DNA from: Anthoceros angustus
Taxonomy: Eukaryota > Streptophyta > Anthocerotopsida > Anthocerotales > Anthocerotaceae
Length of the DNA stretch: 64,000 bases
Assembly: GCA_010909165.1 (NCBI GenBank)
Contig: MU008170.1
Coordinates: 744,001 to 808,000, forward strand
Reading direction: 5' to 3'
Below, piece by piece: positions 39,327-49,843 of the stretch (positions within the stretch are counted from its first letter, which is position 1; every line of letters starts with the position of its first letter). The notes under the pieces were generated by a model. It ran no database searches, had not been told where the DNA came from, and saw nothing but the letters and a program-made list of their open reading frames with translations. Made by a program: the position numbers and the translations under genes.

Positions 39327-40096
39327 CGGGCAGCCAGCCAACGGGTCACTGTTGGGAGTGGTTGTCACTCATGGTTACCTCTGGACAGCAGTAAGACTGA
39401 ACCATACTGATGGAGCTTCTGAGCTCCAGGTGCTTACCGTGCACTCCACTGGTACAAGTACATTCAAGGTTGGGTGATCACTCTATTCGTTGCAGGATGC
39501 CACCGTACTGAAGTGATAGCTCCTCTGCCTTGGCTCTATCTCTTGCTGGACTCACGGATGCTTCTCTTCCCTCTCAAGCTGCCACCATCCTCCTTGTGGC
39601 ACTAATTCAAACATGTCCCCCTCTTGCTCCACGCTCTCCTCACAAGACAATGACTTGCGGTTGGTTGTTCATTCCAGCAAAGGGGCTGTTGAAACCAAGG
39701 CCATTTCTTTCCTCAAGCGCGTTTTCCACGGGGAGGCAGAGCTTGCCGGGAGCCCAGGACCACAAGGCACCGTCTTTGGTGAAAAGTCTGGACTGTTGCT
39801 CCTCGAGAGATCTGGTGGTAAATGGAGCACAAAGTTGCCACTGTGCGCATGTGACCTTGTCGCCTCGGCCTGGAAGCCCTTATAGCAGTTCAGGGCGTGC
39901 AATCTAGATCCAGACATCCCAAGGGTGCATGAATCCTCGCCCCCCTGCTGCATGCATCCTTTGCTGCACTGACAGTGCCTTTGGTTTCCTCTCCCCTCCT
40001 CCCACAGGACGATGGATGCCTGACTCCCGCTGTGTGTGTGCAGGAGCCTTGTGATTGCCTCCATCCCCGAGGCTCGCTTGCAATCAAACATCCTCC
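39327..40096. other. Spacer between the MCA gene and the first glyoxal oxidase copy
   Basis: Contains an open frame at 39613-39885 (about 90 codons, with SFLKRVFHGEAELAGSPGPQ) of no known family. Parts recur: 39340-39605 at about 41470-41790 and 44510-44800, and 39730-40080 at about 45455-45800. The end is the glyoxal oxidase promoter/leader. Confidence 0.5.
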
Positions 40097-41034
40097 ATGG
40101 CTCCTCTCCCGTCCTCCATGCTACCACTGCTACTGCACCTGCTCCTGATCGCGGTGGACGTGAAAGCTGCTCCAGGCAGCTGGCAATTGCTAGTCCGAAA
40201 TGCGGGCATATCAGCGATGCACGCGGCCGTGACCCACCACAACACCGTCGTTCTCCTGGACAGGACCAACATCGGAGCCTCCCAAATCGCGCTCCCCAAC
40301 GGAGTGTGCAGGAACAACCCACTGGACCGCAGACTGAAACACGACTGCACCGCCCATTCCGTGGTCCTGGACCTGAACAACAACGGAATCCGTCCCCTCT
40401 TCATTCAGACCGACACATGGTGCTCTTCAGGTACGCCCGGCCCTGCTGCAGTCTGTTGCGCGAGACGTCTTTCAGTTCGTTCAGCTTTCACTCCATCTCG
40501 CATGCTCGTGAACCCATGCACTGATCGCCCACCAATTCTGCGCTGCGCAGGCCAGTTCGTGGGCGACGGCACGCTGGTGCAGACCGGGGCGACGCGGACG
40601 GCATCGACAAAATCCGGCTGCTCCGGCCTGCCCCGGCGGCGGAGCTGCAACTGGATGGAGAGCAGCCGGATGCGGCTCCAGGAGCCGCGGTGGTACGCCA
40701 CCAACCAGCTGCTCCCGGACGGGCGGCAGATCGTGGGAGGCCGCGGCGTCTTCACGCTGGAATTCGTGCCTCCCGCGGCCAGCCCCGTCCTCCTCCAGCT
40801 CCTCCGCGACTCCGTGACCCCCAGGCCGACAACCCCTTCGTCCATCTCCTCCCCAACGGCAACCTCTTCATCTTCGCCAACGCCGACTCCATCGAGTACG
40901 ACTACAATTCCAACACCGTCCTCCGCCACTACCCGCCTCCCTGGCGGCCCTCGCAACTACCCCTCCGCCGGCTCCTCCGCCATGCTCTCCCTCCTCCCCC
41001 AGGCGCCTGCGGAGAGTATTCCTGCAACAATCCT
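40097..41034 (+). pseudogene. Glyoxal oxidase 5' copy (exons 1-2), fused to an MCA fragment
   Basis: Exon 1 (40097-40430) is fully open: signal peptide MAPLPSSMLPLLLHLLLIAV, then GISAMHAAVTHHNTVVLLDR, KHDCTAHSVVLDLNNNGIRP and QTDTWCSSG. Exon 2 (from about 40552) has single-base losses, for example GACCGGGGCG for GACCGGGGGCG near 40585, and losses near 40620 and 40735, so the frame breaks before RWYATNQLLPDG. At about 41040 the sequence switches from the glyoxal oxidase intron to MCA exon 5. The third exon is absent, so no working enzyme is expected. Confidence 0.8.
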
Positions 41035-41045
41035 TCAAATTTCCA

Positions 41046-41480
41046 TCTGCTTCTACACGCTGTTCCTTGGATGTTTCTGTTACACAAGCTGCTTTCGCAG
41101 AAAAGTGCGAAAGCGGTACTTGATCCCAGTACGTACATACATCTCCGCCTGTGACTCACTAAGTTTGTCTCTGCCTGATCACTCTTATCTACAAGCAACG
41201 CCTGTCCATCTCCAGGGAACCATTTGTGATGACTTTTGTGCGCACACATTATGCTTCTGCTGTGCTCTTATACAAGAGTGGCGAGAGATCGAGTTCAGAG
41301 AGCTCAAGGGTAAGCCTAGTCCTTGGGTCGATCTCCTGATCAGGGTTGTGTTTAGCATGTAATTGATGTACAATACGGACCTCATCATGATTGACGATGT
41401 GCTATGTTCAGCGGTGAAGCGACGAGCGCAACAGTTGGAAGCCCAGGCGAGGAGAAGATGTCAAGAAGGTGACGGGCAGC
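41046..41480 (+). pseudogene. MCA 3' fragment fused behind the glyoxal oxidase copy
   Basis: Repeats MCA exons 5 to 7 (CFYTLFLGCFCYTSCFRRKV, then CAHTLCFCCALIQEWREIEF). The join occurs at TCTGCTTCT, present both in the glyoxal oxidase intron (47767) and in MCA exon 5 (38897). In this copy the last exon has AAGCCCAGGCG for AAGCCCCAGGCG, a 1-bp homopolymer loss. Confidence 0.8.
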
Positions 41481-41779
41481 CAGCCAACGGGTCACTGTTG
41501 GGAGTGGTTGTCACTCATGGTTACCTCTGGACAGCAGTAAGACTGAACCATACTGATGGAGCTTCTGAGCTCCAGGTGCTTACTGCACTCCACTGGTACA
41601 AGTACATTCAAGGTTGGGTGATCACTCTATTCGTTGCAGGATGCCACCGTACTGAAGTGATAGCTCCTCTGCCTTGGCTCTATCTCTTGCTGGACTCACG
41701 GATGCTTCTCTTCCCTCTCAAGCTCATTCCTCTGCCTTGGCTCTATCTCTTGCTGGACTCACGGATGCTTCTCTTCCCT

Positions 41780-41967
41780 CTCAAGCTGCCACCATCCTCC
41801 TTGTGTTTCTTCTTCTGCCAAGAAGCTGTTTTATCTCCACTTCGAATCCCCTCCTGTTTTCTTCTGGTCAACAAAGCTTCGTAGGAACTCGCATGGCATG
41901 AAGATGCTTCCAACTTCGTCTTGCCTTTCTTCTTCCTTTGCTATCTTCATAGGAACTCGTATGACAG
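41780..41967. other. Patch from the glyoxal oxidase intron between MCA copies
   Basis: Matches 48618-48795 (tail of glyoxal oxidase intron 2). It is joined on the left at CTCCTTGTG (shared with the post-MCA spacer) and on the right at ATGACAGGA (shared with the end of MCA intron 2 near 38001). Confidence 0.8.
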
Positions 41968-43262
41968 GATCGCATGAAGGCAATTGAGAACATTGAGAAG
42001 GATAAACGGGAGTACACTCTGGACGAGCAGGAAATGAAAGTGCAGAACACCATTCTTAAACCAGAACGGTCTTACAGTGACTCAATCACCCTCTCAAGGG
42101 AGCTTTCCAGGAGCTATCCTGGGGTCCCATTGAATCAAGCTTTGAAAAGGAGAATGCAAAATTACGAGCTGAGCTCTACCAAATGCAGGCCATGATGGCA
42201 ACTGATCAGGTTGAGGTAATAGAGCATCTCATTGGGATAACGGAAGAAGTGGATCCGAATGCCGTTGAGGCGAACCTGAAGGAGGCTGAAGATCTGCCAG
42301 TGGTTGTATGGGAGCCGGGTGTTCCAGAAGCCAAAAGTACTTGCCCTCGGCCACTGCCAACTTCATCCTGCAGCAGCATGTGTCATTGAATTCTCCTGAG
42401 AAACGACTAGTTGTTGACACGAGCGTTTCATATCCATGTGGCAGACAGAGTAAGCAGTCGCAGAAGCACCAGGCGAACATTGAAGAGGGGACAGTAATTC
42501 AACAACGCAAATGGGAGTCGTCCTACGATTCAGAAGAGTGGCGGCATGGCCTGTTCGATTGCTGGACAGCACCTTGTACATGTGGGTCTCTCCCCATTTG
42601 TTTTCCTGGTCATTAGCGTTTGACATAAACTGGCAACATCGTGCTTCTCGTCTTGGCTACAGGTTTCTCGACTTGCTGCTATCCGTGTGGCACTTTCACC
42701 GATATTGCTGCCTTTGTATCTGTTGGAGAAGTCCGTAAGTACACCCTCCAGCCGTCTCTATCGTACTTTTCTTGGTCACTATCTTCTTAATTTCACGCCA
42801 ACTTGCATGTGTGGCATCGTGTGTCTGCAGCAAAGGAAGCTGCTTGCAATGAGTTCTGCTTCTACACGCTGTTCCTTGGATGTTTCTGTTACACAAGCTG
42901 CTTTCGCAGAAAAGTGCGAAAGCGGTACTTGATCCCAGTACGTACATACATCTCCGCCTGTGACTCACTAAGTTTGTCTCTGCCTGATCACTCTTATCTA
43001 CAAGCAACGCCTGTCCATCTCCAGGGAACCATTTGTGATGACTTTTGTGCGCACACATTATGCTTCTGCTGTGCTCTTATACAAGAGTGGCGAGAGATCG
43101 AGTTCAGAGAGCTCAAGGGTAAGCCTAGTCCTTGGGTCGATCTCCTGATCAGGGTTGTGTTTAGCATGTAATTGATGTACAATACGGACCTCATCATGAT
43201 TGACGATGTGCTATGTTCAGCGGTGAAGCGACGAGCGCAACAGTTGGAAGCCCAGGCGAGGT
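41968..43262 (+). pseudogene. MCA copy 2 (exons 3-7, frameshifted)
   Basis: Starts at exon 3 and lacks exons 1-2, so there is no N-terminal hydrophobic segment. Two homopolymer losses break exon 3: A5 to A4 near 42150 and A5 to A4 near 42335. The intron has C5 to C4 near 42592. PLAC8 exons 4-6 are intact as sequence. It ends at the CAGGCGAGG join with glyoxal oxidase exon 3. Confidence 0.85.
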
Positions 43263-43366
43263 GGTGATCATCAACGGCGCACAAACAGGATCCCAGGGCT
43301 GGGGCAACGCAGCCAGCCGGCATTGAATCCGTCCTCTACTCCCCAAACAACCCACCAGGAGCTATC
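43252..43366. other. Patch of glyoxal oxidase exon 3 between MCA copies
   Basis: About 100 bp matching 49196-49310. It enters at CAGGCGAGG and leaves at CCAGGAGCT, both present in MCA and in glyoxal oxidase. One base is lost in each of two runs relative to the exon (CAGCCAGCCGG for CAGCCCAGCCGG, ATCCGTCC for ATCCCGTCC). Confidence 0.85.
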
Positions 43367-44830
43367 CTGGGGTCCCATTGAATCAAGCTTTGAAAAGGAG
43401 AATGCAAAATTACGAGCTGAGCTCTACCAAATGCAGGCCATGATGGCAACTGATCAGGTTGAGGTAATAGAGCATCTCATTGGGATAACGGAAGAAGTGG
43501 ATCCGAATGCCGTTGAGGCGAACCTGAAGGAGGCTGAAGATCTGCCAGTGGTTGTATGGGAGCCGGGTGTTCCAGAAGCCAAAAGTACTTGCCCTCGGCC
43601 ACTGCCAACTTCATCCTGCAGCAGCATGTGTCATTGAATTCTCCTGAGAAACGACTAGTTGTTGACACGAGCGTTTCATATCCATGTGGCAGACAGAGTA
43701 AGCAGTCGCAGAAGCACCAGGCGAACATTGAAGAGGGGACAGTAATTCAACAACGCAAATGGGAGTCGTCCTACGATTCAGAAGAGTGGCGGCATGGCCT
43801 GTTCGATTGCTGGACAGCACCTTGTACATGTGGGTCTCTCCCCATTTGTTTTCCTGGTCATTAGCGTTTGACATAAACTGGCAACATCGTGCTTCTCGTC
43901 TTGGCTACAGGTTTCTCGACTTGCTGCTATCCGTGTGGCACTTTCACCGATATTGCTGCCTTTGTATCTGTTGGAGAAGTCCGTAAGTACACCCTCCAGC
44001 CGTCTCTATCGTACTTTTCTTGGTCACTATCTTCTTAATTTCACGCCAACTTGCATGTGTGGCATCGTGTGTCTGCAGCAAAGGAAGCTGCTTGCAATGA
44101 GTTCTGCTTCTACACGCTGTTCCTTGGATGTTTCTGTTACAAGCTGCTTTCGCAGAAAAGTGCAGTACTTGATCCCAGTACGTACATACATCTCCGCCTG
44201 TGACTCACTAAGTTTGTCTCTGCCTGATCACTCTTATCTACAAGCAACGCCTGTCCATCTCCAGGGAACCATTTGTGATGACTTTTGTGCGCACACATTA
44301 TGCTTCTGCTGTGCTCTTATACAAGAGTGGCGAGAGATCGAGTTCAGAGAGCTCAAGGGTAAGCCTAGTCCTTGGGTCGATCTCCTGATCAGGGTTGTGT
44401 TTAGCATGTAATTGATGTACAATACGGACCTCATCATGATTGACGATGTGCTATGTTCAGCGGTGAAGCGACGAGCGCAACAGTTGGAAGCCCAGGCGAG
44501 GAGAAGATGTCAAGAAGGTGACGGGCAGCCAGCCAACGGGTCACTGTTGGGAGTGGTTGTCACTCATGGTTACCTCTGGACAGCAGTAAGACTGAACCAT
44601 ACTGATGGAGCTTCTGAGCTCCAGGTGCTTACGTGCACTCCACTGGTACAAGTACATTCAAGGTTGGGTGATCACTCTATTCGTTGCAGGATGCCACCGT
44701 ACTGAAGTGATAGCTCCTCTGCCTTGGCTCTATCTCTTGCTGGACTCACGGATGCTTCTCTTCCCTCTCAAGCTGCCACCATCCTCCTTGTGGCACTAAT
44801 TCAAACATGTCCCCTCTTGCTCCACGCTCT
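43357..44830 (+). pseudogene. MCA copy 3 (part of exon 3 to exon 7 plus spacer)
   Basis: Begins within exon 3 and shares the two A5-to-A4 losses of copy 2 (near 43394 and 43580), so it derives from copy 2 or a common broken ancestor. Exon 5 has further losses (TTACAAGC for TTACACAAGC; AGTGCAGTACT where the intact gene has AGTGCGAAAGCGGTACT). It cannot encode a full protein. Confidence 0.85.
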
Positions 44831-45480
44831 CCTCCTCCAGCTCCTCCGCGACTCCCGTGACCCACCACAACACCGTCCTCCATGGCTCCTCTCCCGTCCT
44901 CCATGCTACCACTGCTACTGCACCTGCTCCTGATCGCGGTGGACGTGAAAGCTGCTCCGGCCTGCCCCGGCGGCGGGAGCTGCAACTGGATGGAGAGCAG
45001 CCGGATGCGGCTCCAGGAGCCGCGGTGGTACGCCACCAACCAGCTGCTCCGGCCTGCCCCGGCGGCGGGAGCTGCAACTGGATGGAGAGCAGCCGGATGC
45101 GGCTCCAGGAGCCGCGGTGGTACGCCACCAACCAGCTGCTCCAGGCAGCTGGCAATTGCTAGTCCGAAATGCGGGCATATCAGCGATGCACGCGGCCGTG
45201 ACCCACCACAACACCGTCCTCCTCCCCAACGGCAACCTCTTCATCTTCGCCAACGCCGACTCCATCGAGTACGACTACAATTCCAACACCGTCCTCCATG
45301 GCTCCTCTCCCGTCCTCCATGCTACCACTGCTACTGCACCTGCTCCCGGACGCGCGCATCCTCATCGCCGGCTCCAACACCCACGAAACCTACACGTTCC
45401 AAGGCCCGTTCCGACCGAGCTCCGGATCGAGGCCTTCTCCCCAGCTATCTCCACGGGAGGCAGAGCTTGCCGGGAGCCCA
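44831..45480. other. Scrambled glyoxal oxidase mosaic
   Basis: Pieces from glyoxal oxidase exons 1, 2 and 3 in shuffled order, all in the same orientation. One exon 2 piece (GCCTGCCCCGGCGGCGGGAG onward) is present twice in tandem at about 44957 and 45052. Joins fall at shared words such as CCGTGACCC, GCTGCTCC, ACCTGCTCC and TCCACGG. The last piece switches to the 39.7-kb spacer sequence. Confidence 0.85.
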
Positions 45481-45734
45481 GGACCACAAGGCACCGTCTT
45501 TGGTGAAAAGTCTGGACTGTTGCTCCTCGAGAGATCTGGTGGTAAATGGAGCACAAAGTTGCCACTGTGCGCATGTGACCTTGTCGCCTCGGCCTGGAAG
45601 CCCTTATAGCAGTTCAGGGCGTGCAATCTAGATCCAGACATCCCAAGGGTGCATGAATCCTCGCCCCCCTGCTGCATGCATCCTTTGCTGCACTGACAGT
45701 GCCTTTGGTTTCCTCTCCCCTCCTCCCACAGGAC

Positions 45735-46735
45735 GATGGATGCCTGACTCCCGCTGTGTGTGTGCAGGAGCCTTGTGATTGCCTCCATCCCCGAGGCTCG
45801 CTTGCAATCAAACATCCTCCATGGCTCCTCTCCCGTCCTCCATGCTACCACTGCTACTGCACCTGCTCCTGATCGCGGTGGACGTGAAAGCTGCTCCAGG
45901 CAGCTGGCAATTGCTAGTCCGAAATGCGGGCATATCAGCGATGCACGCGGCCGTGACCCACCACAACACCGTCGTTCTCCTGGACAGGACCAACATCGGA
46001 GCCTCCCCAAATCGCGCTCCCCAACGGGTGTGCAGGAACAACCCACTGGACCGCAGACTGAAACACGACTGCACCGCCCATTCCGTGGTCCTGGACCTGA
46101 ACAACAACGGAATCCGTCCCTCTTCATTCAGACCGACACATGGTGCTCTTCAGGTACGCCCCTGCTGCATGCATCCTTTGCTGCACTGACAGTGCCTTTG
46201 GTTTCCTCTCCTCCTCCCACAGGACGATGGATGCCTGACTCCCGCTGTGTGTGTGCAGGAGCCTTGTGATTGCCTCCATCCCGAGGCTCGCTTGCAATCA
46301 AACATCCTCCATGGCTCCTCTCCCGTCCTCCATGCTACCACTGCTACTGCACCTGCTCCTGATCGCGGTGGACGTGAAAGCTGCTCCAGGCAGCTGGCAA
46401 TTGCTAGTCGAAATGCGGGCATATCAGCGATGCACGCGGCCGTGACCCACCACAACACCGTCGTTCTCCTGGACAGGACCAACATCGGAGCCTCCCCAAA
46501 TCGCGCTCCCCAACGGGTGTGCAGGAACAACCCACTGGACCGCAGACTGAAACACGACTGCACCGCCCATTCCGTGGTCCTGGACCTGAACAACAACGGA
46601 ATCCGTCCCTCTTCATTCAGACCGACACATGGTGCTCTTCAGGTACGCCCCTGCTGCATGCATCCTTTGCTGCACTGACAGTGCCTTTGGTTTCCTCTCC
46701 TCCTCCCACAGGACGATGGATGCCTGACTCCCGCT
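45735..46735 (+). pseudogene. Tandem copies of glyoxal oxidase exon 1 (about 489-bp units)
   Basis: The exon 1 region with its leader recurs with starts at about 45821, 46312 and, in the fuller gene, 46800. The last two are about 489 bp apart and essentially identical. Each copy ends just after the exon 1 donor site and jumps back to the leader at CCCCTGCTGCATGCATCC. From the second copy on, one C is lost in CTAGTCGAAATG (CTAGTCCGAAATG at 40190 and 45915), which breaks the frame after the signal peptide. Confidence 0.85.
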
Positions 46736-46799
46736 GTGTGTGTGCAGGAGCCTTGTGATTGCCTCCATCCCGAGGCTCGCTTGCAATCAAACATCCTCC

Positions 46800-47773
46800 A
46801 TGGCTCCTCTCCCGTCCTCCATGCTACCACTGCTACTGCACCTGCTCCTGATCGCGGTGGACGTGAAAGCTGCTCCAGGCAGCTGGCAATTGCTAGTCGA
46901 AATGCGGGCATATCAGCGATGCACGCGGCCGTGACCCACCACAACACCGTCGTTCTCCTGGACAGGACCAACATCGGAGCCTCCCCAAATCGCGCTCCCC
47001 AACGGGTGTGCAGGAACAACCCACTGGACCGCAGACTGAAACACGACTGCACCGCCCATTCCGTGGTCCTGGACCTGAACAACAACGGAATCCGTCCCCT
47101 CTTCATTCAGACCGACACATGGTGCTCTTCAGGTACGCCCGGCCCTGCTGCAGTCTGTTGCGCGAGACGTCTTTCAGTTCGTTCAGCTTTCACTCCATCT
47201 CGCATGCTCGTGAACCCATGCACTGATCGCCCACCAATTCTGCGCTGCGCAGGCCAGTTCGTGGGCGACGGCACGCTGGTGCAGACCGGGGGCGACGCGG
47301 ACGGCATCGACAAAATCCGGCTGCTCCCGGCCTGCCCCGGCGGCGGGAGCTGCAACTGGATGGAGAGCAGCCGGATGCGGCTCCAGGAGCCGCGGTGGTA
47401 CGCCACCAACCAGCTGCTCCCGGACGGGCGGCAGATCGTGGTGGGAGGCCGCGGCGTCTTCACGCTGGAATTCGTGCCTCCCGCGGCCAGCCCCGTCCTC
47501 CTCCAGCTCCTCCGCGACTCCCGTGACCCCCAGGCCGACAACCTCTACCCCTTCGTCCATCTCCTCCCCAACGGCAACCTCTTCATCTTCGCCAACGCCG
47601 ACTCCATCGAGTACGACTACAATTCCAACACCGTCCTCCGCCACTACCCCCGCCTCCCTGGCGGCCCTCGCAACTACCCCTCCGCCGGCTCCTCCGCCAT
47701 GCTCTCCCTCCTCCCCCAGGCGCCTGCGGGAGAGTATTCCAAGGTAACAATCCTTCAAATTTCCATCTGCTTC

Positions 47774-47846
<73 letters not shown>

Positions 47847-49800
47847 GCTTTTCCTCTTTCCTTCCAATCTGGTTGTGGGTCTCGTTGTTCTGCTTACTTG
47901 TGGGTCGTGTTGTTCTGCTTACTTGTGGGTCGTGTTGTTCTGCAATTGTGGGTCGTGTTGTTCTGCCTCTGGGTCTCGTTGTTCTGCTTAATTGTGGGTC
48001 GTGTTGTTCTGCAATTGTGGGTCGTGTTGTTCTGCCTCTGGGTCTCGTTGTTCTGCTTAATTGTGGGTCGTGTTGTTCTGCTTGTGGGTCTTGTTGTTCT
48101 GCTTGTGTCCGGCGTGTTGTTCTGCTTAGTTGTGGGTCGTGTTGTTCTGCTTGAGGGTCTTGTTGTTCTGCTTGTGACTGGTCGTGGTGTTCTGTGGGTC
48201 GTGCGGACATCTGCTTGTGGGTCGTGTTGTTCTGCTTGTGCGTCGTGCGGACGTCTGCTTGTGGGTGGTGTTGTTCTGCTTGTGGGTGGTGCGGATATCT
48301 CCTTGTGGGTGGTGTTGTTCTGCTTGTGGGTCGTTCTGTCCGGTTGTGGGTCTCGTTGTTCTGCTTTTGGGTCTCGTTGTTCTGCTTTTGGGTTTCGTTG
48401 TTCTGCTTTTGGGTCTCGTTGTTCTGCTTTTGGGTCTCGCAAGTTGTTCTGCTTTTGGGTCTCGAAAGTTGTTCTGCTTGTTCTTATGTTTTTCTTCTTC
48501 CCTTGTGTTTCCTTCAATCTGCTTGTTCGTGTTGCTTTTTTCTCTTCTCTTCTTGTCTTCTGTCGTCTTCTTGTTCTTCAGGGTTTTCTTCTCCGATCCA
48601 CGCTTCCAATCTTCTTCTCCTTGTGTTTCTTCTTCTGCCCAAGAAGCTGTTTTATCTCCACTTCGAATCCCCACTCCCTGTTTTTCTTCTGGTCAACAAA
48701 GCTTCGTAGGAACTCGCATGGCATGAAGATGCTTCCAACTTCGTCTTGCCTTTCTTCTTCCTTTGCTATCTTCATAGGAACTCGTATGACAGGAAGAATG
48801 CCTCCAACTTCTTGTCTTGTCTTGTCTTCTTCTTCTGCTTCTTTCTTCTTGTCCGAGGACCCAATGTGCTTCCAACTGTTTCTTCTTCTGCCCGACAAAA
48901 CACCATAGGAGCCGCTTTGACATGACCACTGCTTCGAACCTCCTCACTCACACTCCTGCTCCTTGCCAATCACCTAACTACACCAATCCTGTCCCCGGCG
49001 CTGCCGCTTGCTGCTGCCCACAGGCTGAGATCTTGATCTGCGGAGGAGCCCAATACGGCGCGTACCAAAGAGGCGACCCCACGGCCCCGGCGACGCAGAC
49101 CTGCGGCCGGATCGTGGCCACGGACGGGGACGCCGCCTGGGAGACGGAAACAATGCCGCTGCGACGAACCATGGGGGACATGGTGCTGGCACCCACAGGC
49201 GAGGTGGTGATCATCAACGGCGCACAAACAGGATCCCAGGGCTGGGGCAACGCAGCCCAGCCGGCATTGAATCCCGTCCTCTACTCCCCAAACAACCCAC
49301 CAGGAGCTCGCTTCACGATCCAAGCCGCATCCCCCATTCCCCGCATGTACCACAGCACAGCCAACCTGCTCCCGGACGCGCGCATCCTCATCGCCGGCTC
49401 CAACACCCACGAAACCTACACGTTCCAAGGCCCGTTCCCGACCGAGCTCCGGATCGAGGCCTTCTCCCCCGGCTATCTCCACGGCCAGAGGCCGGATATC
49501 CGAGCCACCGTCTCAAGCATCGCGTACGGAACGGAGTTCCGGGTCACCGTTGCCTCGCCCACTGCGGGCCTGGAGCTAGCTTTGCTCAGCGCGCCTTTCG
49601 CCACGCATTCCTTGTCCATGGGACAACGTTCCGTTACGCTCGCCGTCGTCTCCTCCGTTGCGGCTGGCCCCGGCGTGTGGGAGCTCGCGGCCCAGGCCCC
49701 GCCATCCGCATCCGTCGCGCCCTCGGGGTACTATATGCTCTTCGCTGTCTCGCGCCCGGAAGGCGTCTCAAGCCGAGCCGCCTGGGTCCATGTCGCCTGA
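46800..49800 (+). CDS. Glyoxal oxidase (copper-radical oxidase), exon 1 frameshifted
   Basis: Exons 46800-47132, 47253-47743 and 49024-49800. It starts with a signal peptide and follows the plant glyoxal oxidase pattern: GISAMHAAVTHHNTVV, DCTAHSVVLD, GDGTLVQTGGDADG, EPRWYATNQLLPDGRQIVVG, and in exon 3 SPIPRMYHSTANLLPDARIL and AGSNTHETYTF. A C-terminal DUF1929-type domain holds FATHSLSMGQR. Likely copper ligands are Tyr-His in RMYHS and His in ATHS; the radical Tyr is probably in RWYATN. These secreted enzymes oxidise aldehydes to acids and give H2O2 at the cell wall. Exons 2 and 3 are open, but exon 1 has a lost C near 46898 and two compensating indels near 46983-47007. The intact exon 1 lies at 40097. 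Intron 2 is 1.28 kb and filled with repeats. Confidence 0.75.
47773..47845. repeat. (TTG)n microsatellite in glyoxal oxidase intron 2
   Basis: About 24 TTG units just after the exon 2 donor. It leads straight into the larger array that follows. Confidence 0.95.
47865..48485. repeat. Minisatellite of about 21 bp in glyoxal oxidase intron 2
   Basis: About 28 units of the type GTGGGTCGTGTTGTTCTGCTT, with variants GGGTCTCGTTGTTCTGC and higher-order pairs (CAATTGTGGGTCGTG... near 47942 and 47998). Every unit keeps TTGTTCTGC, which also occurs in the flanking (TTG)n, so the array probably grew from that edge. Open frames here are repeat artefacts. Confidence 0.9.
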
Positions 49801-49843
49801 CTTTGCTCGGAGCTGAGAGCTGAGTGCGGCGGGGAAGCGGGAG

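Noticed and set aside
39613-39885. 90-codon open frame between the MCA and glyoxal oxidase genes
   Set aside because: No family is recognisable and the segment belongs to the reshuffled spacer repeated at 45.5 kb. Kept as spacer only.
40084-40956. Minus-strand open frames opposite the glyoxal oxidase copies
   Set aside because: They mirror the coding strand of glyoxal oxidase and recur with every copy.
47894-48908. Long open frames on both strands of Val/Cys/Leu-rich or Gln/Asn/Thr/Arg-rich protein
   Set aside because: They are translations of the intron minisatellite and (TTG)n. The length follows from the repeat period and not from selection.
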